Assembly (NCBI GenBank): GCA_963826505.1
Contig: CAWGXG010000007.1
Coordinates: 806,001-870,000, forward strand
DNA length: 64,000 nt
From: CAWGXG01 sp963826505
GTDB lineage: Bacteria > Chloroflexota > Anaerolineae > Aggregatilineales > Aggregatilineaceae
Reading direction: 5' to 3'
Numbering within the stretch: the first letter of the stretch is position 1; each line of letters begins with the position of its first letter. Shown piece by piece: positions 28,445 to 37,610 of the stretch. Made by a program: the position numbers and the translations under genes. A model generated the notes under the pieces. The model did no database searches, had not been told where the DNA came from, and worked only from the letters and a program-made list of their open reading frames with translations.

Positions 28445-28819
28445 ATGGAACCTTCACCCTCATTTAACCGGATGGTGTACACGCTGGTGCGGCATATTCC
28501 GCCCGGCAAAGTGTTGAATTATGGGCGCGTAGCTGAAATGTTGGGCGTTCCGCAGGGTGCGCGCGAAGTGGGCTGGGCGCTGAGCGCGCTCAAAGGCACC
28601 GATCACGATGTGCCCTGGCACCGCGTCGTCAACGCCAAAGGCCGCGTGAGCATCAAAGGCTCGCCCGACGCCGCGATTGAGCAGCGCGTCCGGCTGGAAG
28701 CCGAAGGCATTGCCTTTGACGAGAAGGGCTATCTCGACATGGCCGAGCACCTGTGGAAACCGTCTTTTGCCGAGGTCGAGGACTTGTTGAGCTCGTACCG
28801 GGACTCCGATCCCGATTAG
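28445..28819 (+). CDS. atl: Alkyltransferase-like (ATL) DNA repair protein
   Basis: 124 aa from ATG 28445. The fold matches the DNA-binding domain of O6-alkylguanine-DNA methyltransferase: P-x-G-K-V-x-x-Y-G-R-V-A, the helix-turn-helix G-A-R-E-V-G-W-A-L (Arg finger) and V-P-W-H-R-V-V. Trp58 replaces the alkyl-accepting Cys of P-C-H-R, the defining ATL feature. ATLs bind and flip O6-alkylguanine and hand it to nucleotide excision repair without removing the alkyl group. The tail (about 95-124) is longer than in minimal ATLs. Its stop overlaps the convergent GH31 stop by 4 nt. Confidence 0.9.
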   Translation: MEPSPSFNRMVYTLVRHIPPGKVLNYGRVAEMLGVPQGAREVGWALSALKGTDHDVPWHRVVNAKGRVSIKGSPDAAIEQRVRLEAEGIAFDEKGYLDMAEHLWKPSFAEVEDLLSSYRDSDPD

Positions 28820-31377
28820 CTTTTCGGGCGGCGCAGGCGTGTTTCCTGGGCGTGGGATGCACGTCCCACGATGCGCGCTTCGCTGAACGGCTGCCGTACG
28901 AAAAACTCGACGACGCCGCGCTCATAATACCAGATCGGCGCGGCCTGCCCGTCCAACATGACGCGCTCCGGCTCGCCCGAAATGCCGATCACTTCGACGC
29001 GCACCTGGGTAGAGGGCGGGTGATAATAACCAGCGCGCCGCCAATCGATCGCGAACTGGCCGGACGGTAAAAACTGGCACGTCAGATAGGACCAGCGATA
29101 TTCCCCGTTTTGATAGGCCAGCCCTTCGCCCGCATCCTCGTAGATCGATGTTTCACCGCTACCCGCGTAGACGCGCAGGTGACCTTCTTCCGGCGGACGC
29201 TCGCCCACGTATTGACTCACCGGCCACATCGGCAGGACTTTTCCGGCGCGGACGTAGATCGGCAGCCGGTCCAGCGGCGCGGAGACGGTTAGCGTGCGCG
29301 CCCCGTCGATCAGCTTGCCCGTGTCGAATTCGTACCAGACCCCGCGTGGCAGAACCAGCTCGCGCTGCGTGGCTCCGGCTTCGAACACCGGTGCGACCAG
29401 GATCGCATCGCCGAGCATGAACGCATCGTCCAGCTCGCGCAGCGCGGGATCGGTGGGATCTTCCATGAACAGCGGGCGCACGATGGGCATTCCGTCCTGG
29501 GTGCAGCGCGCAAAGGCGGAATAGAGATAGGGCAGCAGCCGGTAGCGCATCTCCAGCGATCGCCGCGCGCGCGCTTCAACTTGCTCGCCAAACTGCCAGG
29601 GTTCGCGCCGCCCGGTGTCTTTGGCGGAGTGCACGCGGAAATAGGGCAGCAGGCTGCCCAGTTGGAACCAGCGCGTGTAGAGTTCGGCGTCCGGCTCGCC
29701 CACGAACCCCCCGACGTCCGGCCCGGTGAAGGGCAGACCCGACAGCCCGGCGTGCAGCACCATTTGCAGGCTCAGCCGCAGGTGATCCCAGGTGGCGATG
29801 TTGTCGCCTGTCCAGGTGGAAGTATAGCGCTGCGCGCCCGCGTAAGCGGCACGCGTCATGACGAACGGACGCTTGTCCGGGCGTGCTTTTTGCAGACCCT
29901 CACGCGTAGCGCGGGCCATCAAGGTGCCGTAAACGTTATGGCCGCCCCCCGCGTGCGTCGCACCCTGGCCGTCCCAGTCGTGCGGGATTGGATCGGCCAG
30001 CGTAGTCCCGCGCTGGTTCGTGATGACCGTCGGCTCGTTCATGTCATTCCACAGTCCGGCGAATCCGGTCTGCGCCAGCGTGGCGACGTGGTCCGCCCAC
30101 CAGGATCGGACATGCGCGCTGGTGAAGTCGGGAAACACCGAGCTGCCCGGCCACACCGGCCCGACGACGGTTTTGCCGTCGGGGTACTTCAGGTAGGCAT
30201 TGGCCTGCAACCCGTCGTCATAAATGGGGAAGCTGGCTTCGGACTTGATCCCCGGATCGACGATCGCGACGGATTTGAAGCCCTGTTCAGAGAGATCAGC
30301 CAGCAGCCCGGGCATCATCGGGAAGCGCGCGCGATCCCAGGTGAAGACGCGGCAGCCGTCCATGTAGTCGATATCGTAGTAGAGCACGTCGCAGGGCAGT
30401 TGGCGGCGGCGGAACTCGTCGGCCAGCGCGCGAAACTCGTCCTCGGAAGCATAGCCCCAGCGCGATTGGTGAAACCCCAAAGCCCACAGCGGCGGCAGCG
30501 GCATGTGCCCGGTGAGCGAGGTGTACTGGCGCAGCACGTCCCCCGCGGTCGGCCCGGCGAACACGTAAAAGCGCAGCTCGCCATCTTCCGCGCTGAAGGT
30601 CATCGTGTCGTTGTCTTGCGCGCCCAGGTCCACCGCGCCGCGTGCCGGGTTATCCCACAGCACGCCGAAGGCGATGCCCTCGCGCATGCCGAGATAAAAC
30701 GGAATGCTGCTATACATGGGGTCGGCATCGCGCTCGTAGCCGGGCAGCGGGTCAGAGTTCCACAGGGACCAGCGCCGCCCGCGCAGGTTCAGCCCTGCCG
30801 GACGCTGGCCCAGGCCGTGCCCGCTTTCGTCGTCGGGCAGGGCGCGTGACCAACTGACCGCGCCATCCTCGCCCCAACGCAGCCCGTCCGCGTCTTCGCT
30901 GAGTGTGTGTCCTTCCGACGTGAAGAAGGTCAGGCGGCAGGCATCTTTTTCGATGCGGCAGGCCAACACTTCTGCCTGAATGACGACCGCCGCCAGCCCA
31001 TCCTGCGTCTGGAGTTCGTGCGGCGGCCAGTCCACGCGCTCAACCGCGTAGGAGAACGGCGGCGGCATGCCCTCACCGTCGGCGCTGCCGTTACTTGCCC
31101 CGCTGGCGGCATTGGGATGCAGCCGAACACGCGCGATCTCCCCAGTGAGGAAGTGAATCTCGACGCAGGCGCGCCCGGTGTGGAGCAGCACGCCGCGCTC
31201 TGAGCGATCAACACCGGTGACGGTTCCGGGGCTGTATACCCGGCTGCCGGAGTGGGCACGCGCGTAACGGCGATTAGCGGCTTGCATGGTTCGGTTATAT
31301 TGGATGGCACGCAGCGCGGCCCGCCAGCCCATTCCCTGTGCTGTTTGGACCAGCGCCTTGAGGTGAGCGAGAGTCAT
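28816..31377 (-). CDS. GH31 family alpha-glycosidase
   Basis: 853 aa from ATG 31377; an in-frame start at 31560 would run through the divergent promoter and is unlikely. An N-terminal beta-sandwich (about 1-290) precedes the TIM barrel. The nucleophile is Asp445 in W-N-D-M-N-E-P and the acid/base is Asp525 in S-T-W-T-G-D-N, both family-defining. C-terminal beta domains follow (about 640-830), with a DUF5110-like end. It hydrolyses terminal alpha-glycosidic links; alpha-glucosidase is most likely, but alpha-xylosidase or related activity is possible. No signal peptide is seen, so it should be cytoplasmic, acting on imported oligosaccharides. Confidence 0.9.
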   Translation of the reverse strand: MTLAHLKALVQTAQGMGWRAALRAIQYNRTMQAANRRYARAHSGSRVYSPGTVTGVDRSERGVLLHTGRACVEIHFLTGEIARVRLHPNAASGASNGSADGEGMPPPFSYAVERVDWPPHELQTQDGLAAVVIQAEVLACRIEKDACRLTFFTSEGHTLSEDADGLRWGEDGAVSWSRALPDDESGHGLGQRPAGLNLRGRRWSLWNSDPLPGYERDADPMYSSIPFYLGMREGIAFGVLWDNPARGAVDLGAQDNDTMTFSAEDGELRFYVFAGPTAGDVLRQYTSLTGHMPLPPLWALGFHQSRWGYASEDEFRALADEFRRRQLPCDVLYYDIDYMDGCRVFTWDRARFPMMPGLLADLSEQGFKSVAIVDPGIKSEASFPIYDDGLQANAYLKYPDGKTVVGPVWPGSSVFPDFTSAHVRSWWADHVATLAQTGFAGLWNDMNEPTVITNQRGTTLADPIPHDWDGQGATHAGGGHNVYGTLMARATREGLQKARPDKRPFVMTRAAYAGAQRYTSTWTGDNIATWDHLRLSLQMVLHAGLSGLPFTGPDVGGFVGEPDAELYTRWFQLGSLLPYFRVHSAKDTGRREPWQFGEQVEARARRSLEMRYRLLPYLYSAFARCTQDGMPIVRPLFMEDPTDPALRELDDAFMLGDAILVAPVFEAGATQRELVLPRGVWYEFDTGKLIDGARTLTVSAPLDRLPIYVRAGKVLPMWPVSQYVGERPPEEGHLRVYAGSGETSIYEDAGEGLAYQNGEYRWSYLTCQFLPSGQFAIDWRRAGYYHPPSTQVRVEVIGISGEPERVMLDGQAAPIWYYERGVVEFFVRQPFSEARIVGRASHAQETRLRRPKS

Positions 31378-31470
31378 AACCCGTTGTATCCTGGTGTGAG
31401 AGATGGCGCAGCGCGCCTTACGACCCAATGATAACGCGGGCCGGTCCAGACGGAAACCATGCACCCGCTT

Positions 31471-31499
31471 TTGCGCGGCACGCAAAAACTTTGTATTAT
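31471..31499 (+). promoter_or_regulatory. Promoter for the helicase-associated/galactokinase operon
   Basis: TTGCGC (31471-31476) and TATTAT (31494-31499) with a 17-nt spacer; the predicted transcript start is about 33 nt before ATG 31539. Confidence 0.5.
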
Positions 31500-31538
31500 C
31501 CCGCCGCAAGCTAACGATATCTACGGTACGGTCGAGAA

Positions 31539-33239
31539 ATGACGCGCAACCTGCTCCCAACCCTGTTGGATCACGATCCTGGTATGCTGGCGATTATCGC
31601 GCACCGCTGGGACGTGGACCTCACCCGGCTCGACAAGCCCGCCGCCGCCGAAGCGCTGGCCGGTGTGATGCTCACGCCGGAGCGTGCGGCGGCAGAATGG
31701 GGCCGTTTGAATGATGCCGAGCGCGGCGTGCTGCAAACGCTGCTCGGCACGCCTGGGCATAAGCTGGCCGAGGCGCAGTTCACGCGCCTGTTCGGCGAGA
31801 TTCGCAAAATCGGGCCGGGCCGCCGCGAGCGCGAGAAGCCCCATCTCAACCCGGCCAGCGTGGCCGAAACGCTCTACTATCGCGGGCTGATCGCCCATGG
31901 GTTCGACCAGGGCAAAACCGGCATGCAGCCGTTTGTGTACGTCCCGGACGATCTGGCCGAGGTGCTGCCCGTGCACCAGACGGGGTTCGATCTCAGCGCT
32001 CCGCCAGCAGCCGCCCCGGCCTGGACCGAGGACGTCACCGAGTTCGAGCCGGAGACGATCCAGCCCACCACCACCACCTGGGTCGACGATCTGACGACGC
32101 TCCTGGCGTTCATCCAGGTCTACCAGGTGCCATCGGAGCGCGAGGCGCTGCTCAGCGCGGTACGTGAGGGTTTAGCCGGTCATTGGCTAGGCCAGCATAC
32201 GCCGGCCTCGCTCGATCTGTTGGTCAGCCTGGCCGGGAGTTTGGGACTGGCGACCAACGAAAACGGGCTGTTTAAGCCGGTTCCGGCCCAGGCGCGCCAC
32301 TGGCTGGAAGAGACGCGCCCCCGGCAGGTACGCGGTCTGGCCGAGGCGTGGCGCAACAGCACCCTGTTCAATGATTTGTGGCACGTCCCCGGTCTGATCT
32401 TCGAGGATACCGGCTGGCGCAACGATCCTTTGTTGGCGCGGCAGACTGTGCTGGCTTTTCTGGAAATGGCCCCGCCCGGCGGTTGGTGGCCGGTGGATGA
32501 CCTGATCGAAATGGTCAAGGCCGAAGAGCCCGATTTCCAGCGTCCGGCAGGCGATTACGAAAGCTGGTATATTCGCGATGCACAGACCGGCGACTATCTG
32601 CGCAGTTTCGACGACTGGGAGCGAGTTGACGGAGCAGTTCTGCGGTTCATTCTGACTGGTCCGATGCACTGGTTGGGCCTGATCGATGTGGGCGACGAGG
32701 GTGAGCTGGCGCGCCTGACGGTTTACGGGCGGGCGCTGTGTGGCGCGAGTGACTGGCCGGACCCCGCCGAAGAACGCCCTAACCTGACCGTGCAATCTGA
32801 TGGTACAATTCTCGCGCCGCGCACGCTCAGCCGTTACGAGCGCTTTCAGGTGGCACGCATCACCGAATGGGGTGCAGGCAGCGATCCGTACGTTTACCGT
32901 CTGACCGCCGCCGGACTGCGGCGGGCCGTGACCCAGGGGCTGCCGCTTGACGCGATTCAAGCCTTCTTGCGCCGGACCAGCGGCGGCGCACTGCCGGAAT
33001 CGGTCACCCAGATGTTGGCCGAGTGGGATCGCGCCGGGGGTGCTGAAGTCTGGTTATCGCATGCGGTGGTGCTGCGCGCCGCGACACCGGAAGCGCTGCA
33101 AACCATCCTGGATACCCCGGAGCTGCGCCGTTACCTGGGCGCGCCGCTGGGGCCCACCGCTGTTATCGTTCGTGCGGGCCAGGACAATGACCTGGCTGCC
33201 GCTCTAAACCAACATGGTATTATGGTGGATTTTCAATGA
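31539..33239 (+). CDS. Helicase-associated (XPB/Ssl2-like, Helicase_C_3) domain protein
   Basis: 566 aa. The part at about 420-500 (L-T-V-Q-S-D-G-T-I-L-A-P, then V-Y-R-L-T-A-A-G-L-R-R-A and L-P-E-S-V-T-Q-M-L-A-E-W) matches the helicase-associated domain found N-terminal to XPB-type helicases. The C-terminal L-D-T-P-E-L-R-R-Y-L resembles the segment that follows. No Walker motifs are present, so the protein itself is not a helicase; the N-terminal 400 residues look like several winged-helix units. A DNA- or transcription-related role is possible. Its stop overlaps the kinase start as ATGA, an unexpected pairing. Confidence 0.65.
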   Translation: MTRNLLPTLLDHDPGMLAIIAHRWDVDLTRLDKPAAAEALAGVMLTPERAAAEWGRLNDAERGVLQTLLGTPGHKLAEAQFTRLFGEIRKIGPGRREREKPHLNPASVAETLYYRGLIAHGFDQGKTGMQPFVYVPDDLAEVLPVHQTGFDLSAPPAAAPAWTEDVTEFEPETIQPTTTTWVDDLTTLLAFIQVYQVPSEREALLSAVREGLAGHWLGQHTPASLDLLVSLAGSLGLATNENGLFKPVPAQARHWLEETRPRQVRGLAEAWRNSTLFNDLWHVPGLIFEDTGWRNDPLLARQTVLAFLEMAPPGGWWPVDDLIEMVKAEEPDFQRPAGDYESWYIRDAQTGDYLRSFDDWERVDGAVLRFILTGPMHWLGLIDVGDEGELARLTVYGRALCGASDWPDPAEERPNLTVQSDGTILAPRTLSRYERFQVARITEWGAGSDPYVYRLTAAGLRRAVTQGLPLDAIQAFLRRTSGGALPESVTQMLAEWDRAGGAEVWLSHAVVLRAATPEALQTILDTPELRRYLGAPLGPTAVIVRAGQDNDLAAALNQHGIMVDFQ

Positions 33240-34492
33240 CCCAAACTACGACCGATCGTCTGGCCGCTGCCCAATCTCGGATTTCGTCTATGGCTTCGTC
33301 AATGACAACCCCGCCTGTTCCGCCACGACTGCTGCACGATGCGTTCAAGCGCGCCTATCCTGACCTGACACCGGATGTCGTCGTGCGCGCGCCGGGACGA
33401 GTCAACCTGTTGGGGGGACACGTCGATATGCACGGCGGCACCGTGATCAATATCGCCATCAACCGCGACGTGTGGCTGGCGGCGTCGTACGGTTCGGCAG
33501 ACCTTGTCCAACTGTATGCCGCCGATCTCGAAAAATCTACGACGTTTTCGCTGCGGCAGGTGGACGAGAAAACCGACGCCGTCGGAGAGCCGCTGGCCAA
33601 TTGGTCGCGCTATCCGGCGGGCGTGGCGTGGGCGTTTCAGCATCAAGGCTTGAATGTGCCGGGCATCTACGCCGCCTATATTGGGCAGGTCCCCATGCGG
33701 GCCGGGCTGAGTTCGTCGGCTGCGGTTGAGGAAGCCTTCGCCATCGCGTGGCAGTCTCTGGCCAACTGGCGGCTGTCGACCGGCGATCTGGCGCGGCTGG
33801 GGAACGCCGTCGAGCGCGACTATCTGGGGCTTGGCAGCGGCATTCAGGATCAGTTCACCTGCCTGCATGCCGAGCAGAATCACGTGATCTGGCTGGACTG
33901 CCGCAGCCTGGATTACCGGCATACGGCGGTCCCGTATTCCGCCAAAGTCGTGATATGCGACACCGCCACGCGCCGCGAGCTGGTCGGGTCGGGCTATTCC
34001 GGGCGCGCTCAGGATGCTCACGCGGCGGCCCGTACGATCAGTTTGCTGGACCCGACCATCAAGAGTCTGCGCGATGTAACGCCCGATCGCCTGCCCGAGT
34101 TTGAAGTGGTCCTGCCTGAGTCGCAGTTCAAACGCGCGCGGCACGTGGTGACCGAGATCGATCGCGTGGCGCGCGGCTTCGCGGCGCTGCAGGCGGGCGA
34201 TCCGGCAGCGTTTGGCGCATTGATGAACGCGTCATATTGGAGCGCGCGCGACGATTATGGCAGCAGTTCGCCCGCACTGGATGCGATGTGGCAGGCAGCT
34301 ACCCGCCACGCCGGTTGTTTTGGGGCGCGTTACAGCGGCGGCGGTGAAGCTGGGGCCGTGGTCGCCCTGGTGGAGGCTGACGCGGTCGAGGATTTCATCA
34401 CGGCGACAACTCAACGTTATGAGCAGGCAACGGACTGCACCGGCGTGTTGTATGCCGTCGAACCGGCGCAGGGCGCGGGCGTGTTCGGGTAG
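33236..34492 (+). CDS. Galactokinase-family GHMP kinase with altered sugar-binding motif
   Basis: 418 aa with all three GHMP motifs: A-P-G-R-V-N-L-L-G-G-H-V-D (about 50-62), G-L-S-S-S-A-A-V-E (about 160-168) and G-A-R-Y-S-G-G-G-E-A-G-A (about 366-377). The catalytic Asp is in G-I-Q-D-Q-F. Galactokinase normally reads G-E-H-T-D-Y at the first motif; here it is G-G-H-V-D-M, losing the Glu that contacts the sugar and the following Tyr. The enzyme therefore phosphorylates a sugar at C1 using ATP, but the sugar may not be galactose. The N-terminus has about 25 extra residues; Met20 or Met23 may be the real start, but the ATGA overlap supports 33236. Confidence 0.8.
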   Translation: MTQTTTDRLAAAQSRISSMASSMTTPPVPPRLLHDAFKRAYPDLTPDVVVRAPGRVNLLGGHVDMHGGTVINIAINRDVWLAASYGSADLVQLYAADLEKSTTFSLRQVDEKTDAVGEPLANWSRYPAGVAWAFQHQGLNVPGIYAAYIGQVPMRAGLSSSAAVEEAFAIAWQSLANWRLSTGDLARLGNAVERDYLGLGSGIQDQFTCLHAEQNHVIWLDCRSLDYRHTAVPYSAKVVICDTATRRELVGSGYSGRAQDAHAAARTISLLDPTIKSLRDVTPDRLPEFEVVLPESQFKRARHVVTEIDRVARGFAALQAGDPAAFGALMNASYWSARDDYGSSSPALDAMWQAATRHAGCFGARYSGGGEAGAVVALVEADAVEDFITATTQRYEQATDCTGVLYAVEPAQGAGVFG

Positions 34493-34531
34493 ACCGATTC
34501 GAAGGAGTTTGTTGCGCAGTCAGAGGCAGTC

Positions 34532-35264
34532 ATGTCTGGACAAGAGGCCGTATACACTGCCGTGTGGGATGCGTTTACCCACCTGGACCATACCCAAGAC
34601 ATGTTGGCTGAGGAACGCCGAGGTTGGCGGCGCTGGCTGCTGTTGCCCTATATCGGTTTCGTAATTCCTGTGAACGATCCCGCGGTTTTGGCCCAGGCAC
34701 GCGGCTGGCAGACGGCCCTGGCTCCCTGGCTGTCTTACGATCCGCCGCCGCCGGATCAACTCCACATCACGCTGCACTATGTGGGCGGGCTGGCCACGTG
34801 GCGCTGGCCGTTGTTCTCACACACGTGGCGGCGAGCGGCGCTGCCGGGGATCGCAGAGCGGGTGCGGCGTGCTCTGGTCGATGTAGAGGCTTTCGACGTA
34901 CGCATCGGCCCGGTGAATGCTTTCGAAACGGTGCCCTTTGCCGAAATACAGGACGACACGAACTGTCTGCGCCATCTGCGGACCACGCTGCGCCGGGCGC
35001 TGCCCAGGCGTGCGCGCCCGACGACAAGGCTGAGCTTCATCCCGCACATGACGCTGGGCGTATGGGGCCAACAGCCCGTCGGGCCGCTGCTGCCCGCGCT
35101 GCGACCGCTGCGTACGGCCGAGCCGCTGCTCTTTCATGTGACCCACGTCAAATTCACGGTGTTCATGTATGACCGCGCTCCGTTGACGCGCGACATCCTG
35201 ACGCGCGCCCGCGAAACGGTCATTGCGGATTATGCTCTTGAGGTCGTGAGAAGCTCCCCGATGA
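34532..35264 (+). CDS. 2H phosphoesterase (2'-5' RNA ligase-like), probable frameshift near the end
   Basis: About 243 aa. The two catalytic H-x-T motifs are present: L-H-I-T-L-H-Y near 75 and P-H-M-T-L-G-V near 172. This defines the 2H superfamily, whose members act on cyclic phosphodiester or 2'-5' RNA bonds. In the given frame there is no stop and the protein runs on into the next gene's signal anchor. A TGA in another frame at 35262-35264 overlaps ATG 35261 in the ATGA arrangement used elsewhere here, so I infer that one base is wrong shortly before 35260. A genuine fusion is the alternative. Confidence 0.65.
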
Positions 35265-36498
35265 GTGTTCAAGACGGCACAAACTCTGCGGATCGTGAAA
35301 CGCGCCCACCGACGGCGCGACGCCCGCTACGAGTATGGACGGGGCGTCTGGCCGGGATCGCGTTCGGACTGCTGTTGGGTTGGCTGCTGGCCGAAGCTCT
35401 GCTGCGGTCTGATGTTTTTCTCGCTGCCGCCACGCTTGCAGTTGGTGCTGGCCGAAGTGCACAAGACGCCGTTCACGGACAGCCGCCTGCTGCCGGACCC
35501 GATCTGGGAATCCGACCGCGACTACCTGATCCAGACTCACGCCGTGCAGAATCAGGTGCAGTACGGCAGCGCCGAGGTGCGCTTCACCGTGACGACCAAC
35601 ACGTTGTGGGGATCGCACCTGGCTTTCCGCACGCGCCAGGACCTGGTCGACAGCCACGTCGACGGCGTGGCGGTGGGCGATTCGTTCACGTTCTGCTTCA
35701 CAAATCTATCCGATTGCTGGGTGCAGCAGTTGGGCCAGATGACCAAGCGCAACCTGATCAACCTGGGGATCACCAGCACGGGCGCGACCAGCCACGATCG
35801 GGTGCTGATCAACTTCGGGCTGCCGCTGCAACCGGCGCTGGTGCTGTGGCAGTGGTTCGGCAACGACGCCAACGAGGATTACGGGCTGGCGCAGCTCAAC
35901 GGCGAAACCGACATTACATCGCCCGTGCCGCCGCCGCCCATCCCCAACCGGTCATGGTGGGACGACAACTCCGCGCTGTATACGCTGCTCAAGCTCTATC
36001 TCGGCCCGGCGGACGAATACGACGCGACTCTGCAATTCCACGCGCCCTATTACGCCCAAAAGGGCGACGTGAAGCTGTCGTTCGGGGAGCCGTACCTGCT
36101 CAACGCGTTCGACATGAGCCAGCCGCACAATCAATATGGCTGGACGCGCAGCCAGGAAGCCATGCTCGACGCGCGCGACCGCGTGGAGGCGTACGGCGGG
36201 ACGATCCTGTTCATTCTGATGCCGACCAAGGAGCAGGTCTACCGCGACATGGCCGCGCCGCTGCTGGGGCCCGAAAAAATGGCCATGCTGGACGGGCCGT
36301 ACACGCTGATGCAGGACTTCTGCGCGCAGGAACATTCTGAACTGCCTCGACCTGCTGCCGATCTTCCAGGAGCACGCGCAGGCGGGCGAGCAGGTGTATT
36401 ACACGACCGACATGCACATCAACCCGCTCGGCAACGCGATCCTGGCGGATACGCTGGCCGCGTGGCTGGCCGCGCACCCCGACGTTTTCCCCGATTAA
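35261..36498 (+). CDS. Membrane-anchored SGNH/AlgJ-like hydrolase, two frameshifts as given
   Basis: ATG 35261 starts a basic N-terminus and a signal anchor (G-I-A-F-G-L-L-L-G-W-L-L). The frame shifts near 35408, continuing with F-F-S-L-P-P-R, and again near 36337; it ends at TAA 36496-36498. The hydrolase features are the block-I G-D-S-F (near 35680) and the C-terminal T-D-M-H-I-N-P-L-G (near 36408), the D-x-x-H pair of SGNH enzymes. The body resembles AlgJ/AlgX-type O-acetyl-transferring or esterase proteins of surface polysaccharides. Both shifts equal one extra base. Confidence 0.65.
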
Positions 36499-36511
36499 AC
36501 AGGTTTTTGTT

Positions 36512-37581
36512 TTACGAGCCGTTCGCATCCGTCAGCGACACGATCGGCCACATGGGGCGGATGTCCATGTCCAGGCCGTCGCGGCTGCCCTGCGCATAGC
36601 GGAAATACCCCGCCGACGCGATCATGGCCGCGTTGTCCACGCACAGCCGCAGCGGCGGATAGCGCACCGGGACCGGGCTGGCCGCCGCCAACGCCGTACG
36701 CAGCGCCGTATTGGCGCTGACGCCGCCCGCCATCCAGACCTCGTGCGCGCCGTATTCCTCCGCCGCGCGCAGCGTCTTTTCCACCAGCACGTCGACCACC
36801 GCCTGCTGGAAGCTCGCCGCCACGTCCGCGAACGTTCACGTCCGGGCGGAGCTGGTCGGCGGACATGCTTTCGCCGTGCGGCGGGCGTTTGCCCTGGTGC
36901 GGCGGTTGGACGGCGCGCAGTACCGCACGTTTTCAGCCCGGAGAACGAAAAATCGTAGCCTTCGCCGCTCAGCGCGCGGGGGAAGGCATACGCGGCGGCA
37001 TTGCCCTCGCGGGCGGCGCGCTCGATGCTCGGACCGCCTGGGTAGGACAGACCCAGCAGCCGCGCGACCTTGTCGAAGGCTTCGCCCGCCGCGTCGTCGA
37101 TGGTGCTGCCCAGGTGCTCGTACTGGCCGTGCCCGCTGATCAGCACGATCTCGCTGTGCCCGCCCGAAACGATCAAACACACGACGGGGAACTGCGGCGG
37201 CGCGCTGTCCTCGGTCAGCAGCAGCGAGTAGACGTGGCCTTCCAGGTGATTCACGCCGACCAGCGGCAAATCGCTGCCCAGCGCCAATCCTTTCGCGTAA
37301 TTCACGCCGACCAGCAGCGATCCGGCCAGACCCGGCCCGCGCGTTACGGCGATGGCGTCGATGTCATCTAGCGTCGCCTCTGCCGCGTCGAAAGCCTGCT
37401 GAGCCACGTGGCTGATCGCTTCGATGTGGGCGCGGGCGGCGACTTCGGGGAAGACCCCGCCGTACTGCGCGTGCAGATCGATCTGCGACGCGACGATATT
37501 CGACCGGATACGCGCGCCGTCTTCCACGATCGCGACGCCGGTTTCGTCACAGGAACTTTCAATACCCAGAATCAGAGTCAT
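36512..37581 (-). CDS. tsaD: tRNA N6-adenosine threonylcarbamoyltransferase, two frameshifts as given
   Basis: TsaD (Kae1/YgjD) transfers threonylcarbamoyl to A37 of ANN-decoding tRNAs. It is present from M-T-L-I-L-G-I-E-S-S-C-D-E-T at 37581 through G-V-N-H-L-E-G-H (metal His pair), S-G-G-H-S-E and F-S-F-S-G-L-K-T. At about 36933 one extra T breaks the frame (expected A-V-L-R-A-V), and at about 36834 one extra base breaks it again (expected F-A-D-V-A-A-S-F). The end V-W-M-A-G-G-V-S-A-N and D-N-A-A-M-I-A-S-A-G is intact to TAA 36512. Without the two bases the length (about 355 aa) is normal. The gene is essential in most bacteria, so sequence error is the likely cause. Confidence 0.88.
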
Positions 37582-37610
37582 ACCTTACTCGCACATCTCA
37601 CCGCGGCGGC

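Noticed and set aside
29581..30849. 422-codon open frame on the plus strand
   Set aside because: It is antisense to the GH31 gene, whose catalytic motifs are intact.
36834..36933. Programmed frameshifting in tsaD
   Set aside because: No slippery heptamer or stimulatory structure is evident, two shifts are needed, and neighbouring genes show the same single-base pattern.
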